Assembly: GCA_963757395.1 (NCBI GenBank)
Contig: CAVWRK010000003.1
Coordinates: 310,001 to 374,000 of the forward strand
Source: DATAOG01 sp963757395
Lineage (GTDB): Bacteria; Pseudomonadota; Alphaproteobacteria; Geminicoccales; Geminicoccaceae
Length of the DNA: 64,000 nucleotides
Direction of reading: 5' to 3'
In this document: positions 16,172 through 25,236 of the stretch, in pieces
Numbering within the stretch: the first letter of the stretch is position 1
How the letters are laid out: each line of letters opens with the position of its first letter
Program-made: the position numbers and the translations under genes
The notes under the pieces: generated by a model
Seen by the model: only the letters and a program-made list of their open reading frames with translations
Told to the model about the DNA's origin: nothing
The model's database searches: none

Positions 16172-17581
16172 ATGTCGAGCCGGCGAACCGTCCAGATTCC
16201 GATCGTCCAGCCGGGCGGCCGCAGCCTTGCCGGCGACGGCGCCGAAGATCGCCTGATCGAGGTCTACACCCAGCACTACGCCTTCGACCCGCTGACCAAG
16301 CAGGAGGAATCAGCGAGCCGGGAGGTCGACGCCAAGGCGCGCGACAAGGACTGGGACCGGGTCGCGGCGCCGTTGCGCAAGGTCGGCCTCTATCAGGCGG
16401 GCTGCGCGGCTGCCAGCGCGGTCCGCAAGCTCGGCATCCGCCAGCCTCTGACCGCGCTCTTCCAGCGGATCTCGCGGCTCGCCTGGATCGAGGGCCAGCG
16501 GCTGCAGCCGGCCGGCGCCCAAGGGCCGAGCGAGGGCCGCAGCGCCGAGCTCGGCCTCGCGCTGGTGCTCCTGATGTGCGCGAGCGGCAGCCGCCACCGG
16601 CAGATCATCGCGACCGGCGCGCTCGGCGGCCAGCCGCGGGGCGTGCTCGAGGACGACGTCGAGGTCCTGCCGGTGGGCTCTCTGCCGGCCAAGCTCCGCC
16701 TGGTCAGCACGCTCGCCCGCCACCAGGGCCTGCCCGGGGTCGGCGCGGGCGGCGAGGTCCTGTTCTTCACGCCCTCCCGGTTCGAGCGCGACGGCGCGTG
16801 GCTGACGGTCGAGAGCCTGGCCGAGGTCGCCGAGCTGAAGGCGCTGCGGGTGCGGGTCGTCCCGGTCGAACGGCTGAGCGAGGCCGCGGCCGAGCTCAAG
16901 GCGCTCCGAGCCCGCCATCTGTTCCACGACCGGGTGGCCCAGGCGCTGGTCGCCGGCCTGCTCCTGATCGCGTTCACCGGCTACGCCTGGTCGGCTTTGC
17001 AGCAACGGCCGATCGCGATGACCTTTCTGCCCGGCGGCGGCACCGCGCCCGACGCCGAGCCCTATCGGGTCTGCTTCACCAAGGACGGCGGCTTCTACCC
17101 GCTGCCGCTCGGCCGCGAAGGCCTGGCGCGCAGCATCCCGGCCGGCGAGACGCTCGGCTGGCGGGTGCAGATCGGCGAGCCCGAAGCCGGCGGCGGCAGG
17201 CTCGTCAGCTGGTTCCGGCCGGAGCGCTACTACGTCGCCCAGGTGATGGTCTCCGAGCATTCGCGGGCCAAGGTCATGGTGCCCGAGCAGACGGGCAACG
17301 AGGTCGTGTCGGTGCCGCCCGGCGGCATCTGGGAGTGGGGCTGGCAGCTCACCGATCGGCCCGAGAGCAACGGCCTCGTGCTGCTCGCCAAGGCCGAGAC
17401 GCCATTCGATCCGGACGCCTTGCGCGCCGAGCTGATCAAGCAGTTTCCATCGGCTGCCGGCACCGACCAGGGTGCGGCGCTGGACGTCACGGCGGCGACC
17501 AACTTCATCGCCGGCCAGGCGCCGGGAGCGGCCAAATTCGTCATTCAAACCGTAGAGAGGTCAGTCCCATGCAATCCGTGA
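16172..17581 (+). CDS. unrecognised 469-residue single-span membrane protein
   Basis: A cytoplasmic N-terminal region of about 250 residues, one transmembrane segment at about residues 257-275 (LVAGLLLIAFTGYAW), and a C-terminal region that would be periplasmic. The C-terminal region (CFTKDGGFYPLPLGREG; PERYYVAQVMVSEHS; IWEWGWQLTDRPESNGL) looks like a beta-sandwich of the sort seen in DUF4384-type sensors, but the match is loose. The topology suggests transmission between cytoplasm and periplasm. It overlaps the start of the next gene by 13 bases, so the two are translationally linked and probably act together. Confidence 0.65.
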   Translation: MSSRRTVQIPIVQPGGRSLAGDGAEDRLIEVYTQHYAFDPLTKQEESASREVDAKARDKDWDRVAAPLRKVGLYQAGCAAASAVRKLGIRQPLTALFQRISRLAWIEGQRLQPAGAQGPSEGRSAELGLALVLLMCASGSRHRQIIATGALGGQPRGVLEDDVEVLPVGSLPAKLRLVSTLARHQGLPGVGAGGEVLFFTPSRFERDGAWLTVESLAEVAELKALRVRVVPVERLSEAAAELKALRARHLFHDRVAQALVAGLLLIAFTGYAWSALQQRPIAMTFLPGGGTAPDAEPYRVCFTKDGGFYPLPLGREGLARSIPAGETLGWRVQIGEPEAGGGRLVSWFRPERYYVAQVMVSEHSRAKVMVPEQTGNEVVSVPPGGIWEWGWQLTDRPESNGLVLLAKAETPFDPDALRAELIKQFPSAAGTDQGAALDVTAATNFIAGQAPGAAKFVIQTVERSVPCNP

Positions 17582-18225
17582 GTCCCTCTGCCGTCAGCCG
17601 GCGCGCCCTGCGGGTCGCTGCGGCCTTGGCGACGGCCACGGCGGTCGTCACCGGCATGGCCCAGCTCGCGGCGGCCGACTGCCCCTGGATCGTCCAGCCC
17701 GAGACGCAGACCGTCGCGGCCGACGCGGGCGCGACGCCGGCCTTCGACATCGTGTTCGACGGCCTCGACCAGAGCTCGAAGGTGTTCTACGGCTTCACCG
17801 TCGCATCGCTCGACCTCGCCTGGCAGCTCACCAAACAGGGCGCCATGCCGCCGCTTGCGACCGACGCCCGCCGCCTGCAGCCCAAGCTCACGCCCTACGG
17901 CACGGTCGCCTATCAGCTGGCGCCCGACACCATCCGGCCGCACACGATCTATCTGGTCGCCGCGGCCAAGGTGGTGCACGAGCTCGAGCAGCTCCAGGCC
18001 CGGATCGAGCCCGCCCGCCCGATGGCGGTCAGCGAGCTGATGCCGCAGCTGCAGCCCAAGACCCGCGGCGGCAGCGACTGGTCGGGACCCTTGCCGCGGC
18101 GCAGCGTGCCGGGCCTCGAGATCGCCGGCGCCGAGCGCACCCCTGCCGCCCCCGACACCGGCGCCGGCATCGGCCCGATGGCGGCCGACGTCCAGATCTG
18201 CGCCTACCAGGTGACGATGCGCTGA
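17569..18225 (+). CDS. exported protein of unknown function, 218 residues
   Basis: ATG 17569, preceded by AGAGAGG, begins a protein with an N-terminal Arg-Arg segment (SRRALRVAAALATATAVV), a hydrophobic stretch and cleavage after LAAA at about residue 37, so it may use the Sec or Tat route. The mature part holds two Cys (CPWIV and the near-terminal QICAYQV) and short beta-like stretches (FDIVFDGLDQSSKVFYGFTV). No family is recognised. The frame is open 330 codons upstream, but that part is antiparallel-type shadow coding over the preceding gene. Last gene of the four-gene unit. Confidence 0.65.
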   Translation: MQSVSPSAVSRRALRVAAALATATAVVTGMAQLAAADCPWIVQPETQTVAADAGATPAFDIVFDGLDQSSKVFYGFTVASLDLAWQLTKQGAMPPLATDARRLQPKLTPYGTVAYQLAPDTIRPHTIYLVAAAKVVHELEQLQARIEPARPMAVSELMPQLQPKTRGGSDWSGPLPRRSVPGLEIAGAERTPAAPDTGAGIGPMAADVQICAYQVTMR

Positions 18226-18232
18226 CGCCCGG

Positions 18233-19711
18233 CTAACCCGCGCCCTCGGCGTACCCGGCGACCGTGGCCCGCGCGCCGCGCTCGATCAGCGATCGCAGCC
18301 CTTCGGTCAGCTCAGCCGCGAACCGGCGCTCGCGCGGCAGATCATTGCCGAACACCTCGCGGATCGCGAGGAAGCCCGCCGCCAGACCCTCCGGATCGCC
18401 ACCCGCTCGCGCGATCGCCCGAAACCGGTCGGCCAGCGGATCGGCGACCGCGATCTCCCGCCCCTGCTCGTCGCGGCCGGCGGCATAGCGCATCCAGGCG
18501 GCGACCGCGAGCGCCAGGTGGCGGATCGGCCCGCCCGCCTGCAACTGATCCCGGATCGTTGCGAGCAGCCGCTGCGGCAGCTTCTGCGAGCCGTCGATCG
18601 CAATCTGCGCGGTCCGGTGACGGATCGCCGGATTGGCGAAGCGCTCCAGCAGGCGCCCCTGATAGCCGGCGAGATCGACCGGCACGGTGAGCGTCGGCGT
18701 TACCTCGAGCGTCATCATCCGACTGAGGAAAGCCACGAACTCCGGCGCCCGCATGACCTCGAAGACGTGCTCGAAGCCAGCCAGATAGCCGAGATAGGCG
18801 AGCGTCGAATGGCTGCCGTTCAAGAGCCGGAGCTTCATCTCCTCATAGGGTGCTGTGTCGGCGACCAGCTCCGCCCCGACCTCCTCCCAGGCCGGACGTG
18901 GCCCGGTGAAGCGGTCCTCGATCACCCACTGCCGGAACGGCTCGGCGACGACCGGCGCCGCGTCGTGCAGACCGAGCCCTGCCGCCACGGCGGCGATGTC
19001 GTCGTCGGTCGTGGCCGGCACGATCCGGTCGACCATCGTGCAGGGGAAGGCGACCTCGGCCGCCAGCCAGCGCGCGAGCGCATCGTCCGCAAGCGCGGCG
19101 AACGCCAGCACGACGCCCTGAAGGGTTCGACCGTTGTGCGGCAGGTTATCGCAGCAGAGCACGGTCGGCGGCAGCCCGCCTCGACGACGGCACAGCTCCA
19201 GGCCCGCGACCAGCGCGCCGATCGCGCTCCGCGGCCGCCCGGGGTGCTCGAGATCGTGGCGGATGTCGGGATGGCCGGGATCCAGCTTCCCCGTCGCCGG
19301 ATCGTGGCAATAGCCCTTCTCGGTCACCGTCAGCGAGACGATCCCGACCTTGGGGTCGGCGATCCGGCGCACGACCGCCCCCGGATCCTCCGGCCCGACC
19401 AGCACCTCCCGGAGGCAGCCGACCACCCGCAGACGCTCGCCCTCGGCACCGCGCGTAGCGACCGTGTAGAGGCCGTCCTGCGGCGCCAGGCGATCACGGA
19501 CCGCCGGGCTGCGCAGGCTGACGCCGCAGATCCCATGCGGCCCGAACCGCCGCTCCAGCACGTCCTCGGTGTACACTGCCTGATGCGCCCGATGGAACGC
19601 GCCGAGGCCGAGATGGACGATCCCGACCGGCAGGCGCGCCCGATCGTAGCCCGGCCGCTCGATCGCGGCTGCCAGCCGCCCCAGGGTCGCCGGCGCCAGC
19701 CGGCCCGGCAC
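18233..19711 (-). CDS. mannitol dehydrogenase family protein (mannitol 2-dehydrogenase/fructuronate reductase type)
   Basis: 492 residues, GTG start. The Rossmann opening VGIVHLGLGAFHRAHQAVY (about 28-46), SLTVTEKGYCHD and the catalytic-region KLRLLNGSHSTLAYLGYLAG (about 295-314, with the conserved Lys and Asn-x-x-His) identify the family. It oxidises a polyol such as mannitol or arabinitol to the ketose, or reduces a hexuronate, with NAD. It lies 26 bases after a UgpC-type ATPase gene on the same strand, as in sorbitol/mannitol (smo/mtl) operons, which favours polyol use. The other transporter subunits are not in the window. Confidence 0.88.
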   Translation of the reverse strand: MPGRLAPATLGRLAAAIERPGYDRARLPVGIVHLGLGAFHRAHQAVYTEDVLERRFGPHGICGVSLRSPAVRDRLAPQDGLYTVATRGAEGERLRVVGCLREVLVGPEDPGAVVRRIADPKVGIVSLTVTEKGYCHDPATGKLDPGHPDIRHDLEHPGRPRSAIGALVAGLELCRRRGGLPPTVLCCDNLPHNGRTLQGVVLAFAALADDALARWLAAEVAFPCTMVDRIVPATTDDDIAAVAAGLGLHDAAPVVAEPFRQWVIEDRFTGPRPAWEEVGAELVADTAPYEEMKLRLLNGSHSTLAYLGYLAGFEHVFEVMRAPEFVAFLSRMMTLEVTPTLTVPVDLAGYQGRLLERFANPAIRHRTAQIAIDGSQKLPQRLLATIRDQLQAGGPIRHLALAVAAWMRYAAGRDEQGREIAVADPLADRFRAIARAGGDPEGLAAGFLAIREVFGNDLPRERRFAAELTEGLRSLIERGARATVAGYAEGAG

Positions 19712-19737
19712 CGCCGGCCCCGGCGAGGTCCCGATGC

Positions 19738-20814
19738 TCAGCTCGGGACGCGCTGCCCGGTCTGCTTGTCGAACAGGTGGATCGTGCCGGGGTGCGGGGT
19801 CAGGCCGATCTTGTCGCCCGGCCGGAACTTGTGCCGCTCCTTGAACACCACCGCGACCTCCTGCCCGGCGAGCTGGGTGAACACCAGGATCTCGGCGCCG
19901 GTCGGCTCGACCACCACGACCTCCGCGGGCAGCCCGCCGCCGCCGTCGACCAGGTCCAGGTGCTCGGGACGGATGCCGTAGATGACCTGCTGGCCCTCGC
20001 TGCCGCCCGCCTGCGCCGACAGCGGCAGCTTGGTGCCATCCGGCGTGACCGCCGACGGCGCGCCGCCATTGCGCTTGATCGTGGCCTCGACGAAGTTCAT
20101 CGCCGGCGAGCCGATGAAGCCGGCGACGAACAGGTTGGCCGGGTGATCGTAGAGCTCGAGCGGCTCGCCGACCTGCTCGACCACGCCGCCGTGCAGGACG
20201 ACGATCCGGTCGGCCATCGTCATCGCCTCGATCTGATCGTGGGTGACGTACACCGAGGTCGTCTTGAGGCGCTGGTGCAGCTCCTTGATCTCGGTGCGCA
20301 TCTGCACCCGCAGCTTGGCGTCGAGGTTGGAGAGCGGCTCGTCGAACAGGAACACCTGCGGATCGCGCACGATCGCCCGGCCCATCGCGACCCGCTGGCG
20401 CTGGCCGCCCGACAGCTGGCGCGGATAGCGGGCCAGGTACTCGCCGAGTCCCAAAATCTCGGCCGCCCGGTCGACCCGCTTCTTGATCTCGTCCTTGGGC
20501 GCCTTCGCCAGCTTCAGCGAGAACGCCATGTTGTCGTAAACCGTCATGTGCGGGTAGAGGGCGTAGTTTTGGAAGACCATCGCGATGTCGCGATCCTTGG
20601 GCGGCACGTTGTTGACCACCCGATTGCCGATCGAGATCTCGCCCGCGCTGATCTCCTCGAGCCCCGCGATCATGCGCAGCAAGGTCGACTTGCCGCAGCC
20701 GGACGGCCCGACCAGGACGACGAACTCGCCGTCGCCGATCTCGATCTCGACCCCGTACAGGACCTGGGTCGAGCCGAAGAACTTGTCGACTTTGCCGATA
20801 TCAACCGATGCCAT
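19738..20814 (-). CDS. carbohydrate ABC transporter ATP-binding protein (UgpC/MsmK/SmoK type)
   Basis: 358 residues. Walker A GPSGCGKST (about 37-45), Q-loop FQNYALYPHMT, signature LSGGQRQR, Walker B VFLFDEP and H-loop VYVTHD are followed by a C-terminal TOBE/OB regulatory domain (YGIRPEHLDL; LTPHPGTIHLFD). Such ATPases serve CUT1 importers for disaccharides, glycerol-3-phosphate or polyols. The permeases and binding protein are not adjacent. Its neighbour downstream is a mannitol-dehydrogenase-family gene. Confidence 0.92.
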   Translation of the reverse strand: MASVDIGKVDKFFGSTQVLYGVEIEIGDGEFVVLVGPSGCGKSTLLRMIAGLEEISAGEISIGNRVVNNVPPKDRDIAMVFQNYALYPHMTVYDNMAFSLKLAKAPKDEIKKRVDRAAEILGLGEYLARYPRQLSGGQRQRVAMGRAIVRDPQVFLFDEPLSNLDAKLRVQMRTEIKELHQRLKTTSVYVTHDQIEAMTMADRIVVLHGGVVEQVGEPLELYDHPANLFVAGFIGSPAMNFVEATIKRNGGAPSAVTPDGTKLPLSAQAGGSEGQQVIYGIRPEHLDLVDGGGGLPAEVVVVEPTGAEILVFTQLAGQEVAVVFKERHKFRPGDKIGLTPHPGTIHLFDKQTGQRVPS

Positions 20815-20906
20815 CGCCCAGAGCTCCCGCCTTGCGTGCCTTCAGGCCTCCAGCCTTTGCTTGCCAGGATCATGGCGCGTCTTGGCCCGTTCAGCAAGTC
20901 GAGCCT

Positions 20907-21977
20907 TCACCGTGCCAGCGCCTCGATCTCGGCGCGCGCGAGACCCTGGCGCTCGGCGGCCGCCAGGATGTGCTCCCAGGTGGTCGCGTCGATCGGCACG
21001 CCGTTCGCCAGGCGCTCGGCCCGGGCCCGCCGCTCGGGCTCGCCCGGCAGCAGGACCTCGCCGTTCGCCTCGCGCGGCCGTGAGCTCTTGACGAACTCCA
21101 GATAGCGCCGGATCTCGGCCGCGAGACCGGCGCCGACGTAGACCTCGGGCGCGATCACGATCGAGAGCATGTTGCTCGCAAAGTGCGGCTCGCCCTCGGG
21201 CAGGCGCGAGCAGCCGCCGCCGGTGAAGGCGCCGGCCAAGAGATCGACCATCAGCCACAGCGCGCCGCCCTTGTGGCCGGTCACGGCACCCCCGAACGGC
21301 ACCAGATTGCCGGGCGGCTCGGCATACAGCGCGTTCGGATCGGTGGTCGGCCGGCCGTCGGCGTCGAGCAGGCAGTCGGGCGGGATCGCCACACCTTTGT
21401 TGCGCGCGACCCGGACCTTGCCCTCGGCGATCGCCGAGGTCGCGAAATCGAGCACCACCGGGTCGCCGCCCGCGACCGGGATACCCATTGCGAGCGGGTT
21501 GGTGGTGCCGCGGCCGTCGCGGCCGCCGTGGGGCACGACGCGCAACGGGATGCCGGTCGCATTGACGAAATGGATCGAGGCCATGCCGGCCGCGGCCGCC
21601 ATCTCGGCCCAGTCGCCGAGGCGGCCGAGATGCGCCGAGTTGCGGAGCGCCGAGAGCGCGAGGCCATGCCGGGCGGCCTTGTCGATCGCGCTTTGGACCG
21701 CCTGCGCGCCGACGATCTGGCCGTAGCCGCCGCCGCCGTCGAGGACGGTCACGACATCGGTTTCCGACACCGGCTCGGCGGTCCGGTTGGGCAGGATCTG
21801 GCCGGCCCGGACCTGGTCGACGTATTGCGGCACCCGGATCACGCCGTGCGAGTCGTGGCCGGCGAGGTTGGCGCCGACCAGCTTCTGCGCGACCTTGCCG
21901 GCCTCGTCCGGCGACGAGCCGGCGGCGGCCAGGATCGTCTGCGCGATCCGCTGCAGCGCTTGTGCGTTGACGTCCAT
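20907..21977 (-). CDS. malate/L-lactate dehydrogenase family (Ldh_2) oxidoreductase
   Basis: 356 residues starting at ATG 21977, with GGGAGGGG just upstream. The NAD(P)-binding family signature is clear: NLAGHDSHGVIRVPQYVDQV (about 41-60), ALRNSAHLGRLGDWAEMAA, GRGTTNPLAMGIP, VLDFATSAIAEGKVRVA and GHKGGALWLMVDLLAGAFTG. Members reduce or oxidise 2-oxo/2-hydroxy acids such as malate, ureidoglycolate or delta1-piperideine-2-carboxylate. It is followed, 92 bases later, by the UgpC-type ATPase gene. Confidence 0.9.
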   Translation of the reverse strand: MDVNAQALQRIAQTILAAAGSSPDEAGKVAQKLVGANLAGHDSHGVIRVPQYVDQVRAGQILPNRTAEPVSETDVVTVLDGGGGYGQIVGAQAVQSAIDKAARHGLALSALRNSAHLGRLGDWAEMAAAAGMASIHFVNATGIPLRVVPHGGRDGRGTTNPLAMGIPVAGGDPVVLDFATSAIAEGKVRVARNKGVAIPPDCLLDADGRPTTDPNALYAEPPGNLVPFGGAVTGHKGGALWLMVDLLAGAFTGGGCSRLPEGEPHFASNMLSIVIAPEVYVGAGLAAEIRRYLEFVKSSRPREANGEVLLPGEPERRARAERLANGVPIDATTWEHILAAAERQGLARAEIEALAR

Positions 21978-22142
21978 CGCCCCTCCCTGCGGCGCTCCGG
22001 GTGGCCGGCCGCCGCGCGTTCGTGCTCCGCCAGGAGGCTCATTAAGCGATCGCCGGGCCGGCGGGAAGAGCCAGCCGTCGTCCTGGCGCCAGCTTTGCGC
22101 TAAGCAAGGTGCCTGACGGCAGCAAACGGAGGCGGCAAACTC

Positions 22143-23063
22143 ATGGAAACGCGACGGATCGGCGCGCTCGAGGTCTCGGTGGTCGGGCTGGGGTGCAACA
22201 ACTTCGGTGGCCGCCTCGATGCCGCGGCCACCGCGCGCGTGGTCGACGCCGCGATCGATGCCGGCATCAATTTTCTCGATACCGCCGACATCTACGGCGG
22301 CACGCTCTCCGAAGACTACCTGGGCCTTGCCCTGCAGGGCCGCCGCGAGAAGGTGCTGCTCGCGACCAAGTTCGGCATGGCCGTCGATGAGCAGCGCAAG
22401 GGGGCAAGGCCGGACTACGTGCGCGCCGCCCTCAACGACAGCCTGAAGCGTCTCAGGACCGACCGCATCGACCTCTACCAGCTCCACCAGCCCGATCCGG
22501 GCGTGCCGATCGCCGACACGCTCGGCGCGCTGAACGATGCCGTGCGCGCCGGCAAAGTCCGGGAAATCGGCTGCTCCAATTTCTCCGCGACCCAGCTGCG
22601 CGAGGCCGCGGCCGCGGTGCCCGCCGGCGCCGCCCGCTTCGTCAGCGTCCAGAACGAGTACAGCCTCCTCAAGCGCGACCCGGAGCCCGAGGTCCTCCCC
22701 GAATGCGCCCGCCAGGGCCTCGCTTTTCTCCCCTTTTTCCCCCTCGCGAGCGGCCTCTTGTCCGGAAAATACCGGCGCGGGCGGGCAGCGCCCGCGGGCG
22801 CCCGCATCCAGCCCGACGGCCGTTTCGCCAACCTGCTTTCAGCCAAGAACCTCGATGCCATCGAGGCGCTGCTCGCCTTCGCCGAAGCGCGCGGTCACAC
22901 GCTTCTCGAGCTCGCGATCTCCTGGCTCCTCTCCCGCCCGGAGGTCGCCTCGGTGATCGCCGGGGCGACCTCGCCCGAACAGGTTGCGGCCAACGCCAAA
23001 GCCGCAACCTGGCGCCTCACTCCCACCGACCTCGCCGAGATCGGCGCCATCTCGCCGCGCTGA
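22143..23063 (+). CDS. aldo/keto reductase
   Basis: 306 residues. The TIM-barrel AKR family is shown by VVGLGCNNFGGRLDA, the catalytic Asp-Tyr region FLDTADIYGGTLSEDYLG, Lys in LLATKFGM, His in YQLHQPDP, and the NADPH-site SVIAGATSPEQV near the end. It would reduce carbonyls with NADPH, as in the YdhF/IolS-like group; no substrate can be assigned. It is divergent from the Ldh_2 gene, with 165 bases between them that should contain both promoters. Confidence 0.9.
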   Translation: METRRIGALEVSVVGLGCNNFGGRLDAAATARVVDAAIDAGINFLDTADIYGGTLSEDYLGLALQGRREKVLLATKFGMAVDEQRKGARPDYVRAALNDSLKRLRTDRIDLYQLHQPDPGVPIADTLGALNDAVRAGKVREIGCSNFSATQLREAAAAVPAGAARFVSVQNEYSLLKRDPEPEVLPECARQGLAFLPFFPLASGLLSGKYRRGRAAPAGARIQPDGRFANLLSAKNLDAIEALLAFAEARGHTLLELAISWLLSRPEVASVIAGATSPEQVAANAKAATWRLTPTDLAEIGAISPR

Positions 23064-23346
23064 CCCTGCCCCGGTTCGTCCCGCGCGCTAAGTTGATCTG
23101 GACCGCGACCAGGAGCTGAGGTGGAGAGAGAGCTTCGCCTGCAAAACAGCTGCGCCGTCATTCAATAGGACCAAACCTTGCGCGACTTCTAAGTCGCTTT
23201 GCGCCCTGATTTCAAGCCCCGTCACCATCTAACTGTATCCTCGATGCTTCGCGGTCTACGGGCCCGCCCGCCCGTCGAGGGACCGGCGACGGCCGTCGGC
23301 GCAGTGTGGTAGGATCGGTCACCGGAAGCCGTGTGAGGGCGCCTCG

Positions 23347-23834
23347 ATGGCCAAGACGCTCGTTCGCCCGAGCCTTTATGACGAGGACTTTCTCGCCTGG
23401 ACCCAGCAGCAGGCGGCGCTGGTGCGCGCCGGCGGACTGGATCAGCTCGACCGCGAGAATCTCGCCGAGGAGCTCGACACCATGGGTCGCAGCGAATGGG
23501 GTGAGCTCGAGAACCGGCTCGAGGTCCTGCTCATGCGCATGTTGAAATGGGATTACCAGCCGGCGCGCCGGTCGCGTGGCTGGCAGGGCACGATTCGGGA
23601 ACAGCAAAACGCGATCCGCCGCCTGATGCGCCGCAGCCCCACCTGAAGCGCGATCTCGAGGGCACCATTGCCGACGTCTACCCGGACGCGGTTGGCCGTG
23701 CGATCGCCGAGACCGGCCTCGGCCCCGCGGCGTTTCCGGAGCGGCTGCCTTATGGCGTCGCTCAGGTGCTCGAGCCGGAGGTCAAGTCACCCGAGCCGCA
23801 GTCGCCGGCAGGCCGACGCGGCCGCAGGCGCTGA
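23347..23834 (+). pseudogene. DUF29 family protein, frameshift in a C run
   Basis: The first frame gives PSLYDEDFLAWTQQQAALVR and LDRENLAEELDTMGRSE, the hallmark of DUF29 proteins from cyanobacteria and alphaproteobacteria. It reaches a false stop after RRSPT. Adding one C to the CCCC at 23637-23640 gives RRSPHLKRDLEGTIADVYPD and continues to AFPERLPYG and the stop at 23834, making about 162 residues, a normal length. Function of DUF29 is unknown. It converges on the LivH-type gene, whose stop is five bases away. Confidence 0.75.
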
Positions 23835-23839
23835 CCGGC

Positions 23840-25207
23840 TCAGGGCCGGCGCTGGCGGAAGCTGTCGTTGGCGAGCCGGACCGGGTGGCCGAGCAGGCCC
23901 TGCGGTCGCCAGATCAGGATCGCCGCGAGCAGGCCGAAGACGGCGACGTCCTTGTAGGCGATGCTCAGATAGCCCGCCCAGAAGCTCTCGAGCGCGCCGA
24001 TCAGCAGGCCGCCCAGCATCGCGCCCGGGACCGAGCCGATGCCGCCCAGGATCGCCGCGGTCAGCGCCTTGAAACCGAGCAGATAACCGTCATAGAAGCG
24101 CACCCCGCCGTAGCGGAGCAGGACCACGAAGCCCGCGACCGCGGCGTAGGCCGCGCCGAGCGAGAAGGTCTTCGCGACCACGCGCTCGACGTTGATGCCG
24201 CAGAATGCGGCCATCTCGATGTCGTCGGCGCAGGCCCGCGCCTGGCGTCCGAATGGGCTCCGGGTCATCAGCAGCCAGAGGCCGCCGTAGAGCACGCCCG
24301 TGAAGCCGAGGATGAGCAGCTGCGAGGTGCTGATCGTGACCGTGAAGTCCGCGCCCTCGGCAAGCGTGTGCGCCTCGGAGAAGACCGGCTGGATCCAGCG
24401 ATCGGCGCTGCCCTGGGTCAGCCGCAGGTATTCCTGCAGAAAGATCGCGAGGCCGATGGTCGCGATCAGCGGCGCCTGGGAGGGCGTCGCGCGCAGCGGC
24501 CGGAACACCAGACGTTCGGTCGCCAGGCCGTGGACCCCGCCGACCACGACCACCACCAATAGCACCAGCAGCAGCGCGAGCGGCAAGGTGCCGCCGCCGA
24601 GCAGAGCGAGCACCGCCACGCCGATGAAAGTCGCGTAGGCGCCGACCATCGCGATCTCGCCGAACGCCAGATTGATCTTGCCGACGATCCCGTAAACCAG
24701 GGAATAACCGATCGCGAGCAGGCCGTAGAGGCAGCCGACGGTCAGCGCACTGACCCCGAGCTGGAGCGCATACAGCAGGTCGCGCCAGGGGCCGGCCGGG
24801 CTGCGGTGCGCGCCGGTCGCGGCGCCGGCCTCGTACAAGCCCAGCCAAAACTGCCGGAGCAGAAAGACCTGGACGTCCGAAAGCTCGCCCGCCTCCTCGG
24901 TGGCGACGCCCGTCAGCTTCAGGCGATCGCGCTGAAAACCACCGCCGCCGAAGCGACAGGCGAGCCAGCGTCCGACCTCCTGGCCGTCCTGCTCGGCCAC
25001 CCGGTAACGGACGATCACGCCGTGCTCGGCGCTCAGGTCGGGCTCGCTGCCGACGATCTCGATCGGCACATCGATGCCTTCGACGCCCGGCACGACGCGC
25101 TCGCACAGCCGCGCCTGCTCGATGTCGAGCCTGGAGCAGCCGCTCAGAGCCAGAAGCAGAGCCAGACCCGCAGCGGCGCGCCATGGCCGGCGCGCCTTCG
25201 CACCCAT
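23840..25207 (-). CDS. LivH-type branched-chain amino acid ABC permease with lipoprotein-like N-terminal domain
   Basis: 455 residues. The C-terminal 310 residues are a LivH permease: LYGLLAIGYSLVYGIVGKIN, then the FGEIAMVGAYATF helix, the cytoplasmic RSPFGRQARACADDIEMAAF loop, and GGIGSVPGAMLGGLLIG. The unusual part is residues 1-147: a lipoprotein-type signal ending LALSGC (Cys24) and about 110 residues with several Cys (LCERVVPG; WLACRFGGGG) that are not part of LivH. This domain probably lies in the periplasm. The usual partners (LivM, two ATPases, binding protein) are absent; FtsH is 29 bases upstream. The start at ATG 25207 is the only one giving the export signal. Could be a recurring architecture in alphaproteobacteria, but I cannot verify it here. 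Confidence 0.8.
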   Translation of the reverse strand: MGAKARRPWRAAAGLALLLALSGCSRLDIEQARLCERVVPGVEGIDVPIEIVGSEPDLSAEHGVIVRYRVAEQDGQEVGRWLACRFGGGGFQRDRLKLTGVATEEAGELSDVQVFLLRQFWLGLYEAGAATGAHRSPAGPWRDLLYALQLGVSALTVGCLYGLLAIGYSLVYGIVGKINLAFGEIAMVGAYATFIGVAVLALLGGGTLPLALLLVLLVVVVVGGVHGLATERLVFRPLRATPSQAPLIATIGLAIFLQEYLRLTQGSADRWIQPVFSEAHTLAEGADFTVTISTSQLLILGFTGVLYGGLWLLMTRSPFGRQARACADDIEMAAFCGINVERVVAKTFSLGAAYAAVAGFVVLLRYGGVRFYDGYLLGFKALTAAILGGIGSVPGAMLGGLLIGALESFWAGYLSIAYKDVAVFGLLAAILIWRPQGLLGHPVRLANDSFRQRRP

Positions 25208-25236
25208 GCCGGCGACACCAAGGCAAGCGGGCGCGG

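Noticed and set aside
16576..18225. 549-residue open frame ending in the exported 218-residue protein
   Set aside because: The first 330 codons are the wrong frame of the preceding gene. The ribosome site and signal peptide place the start at 17569.
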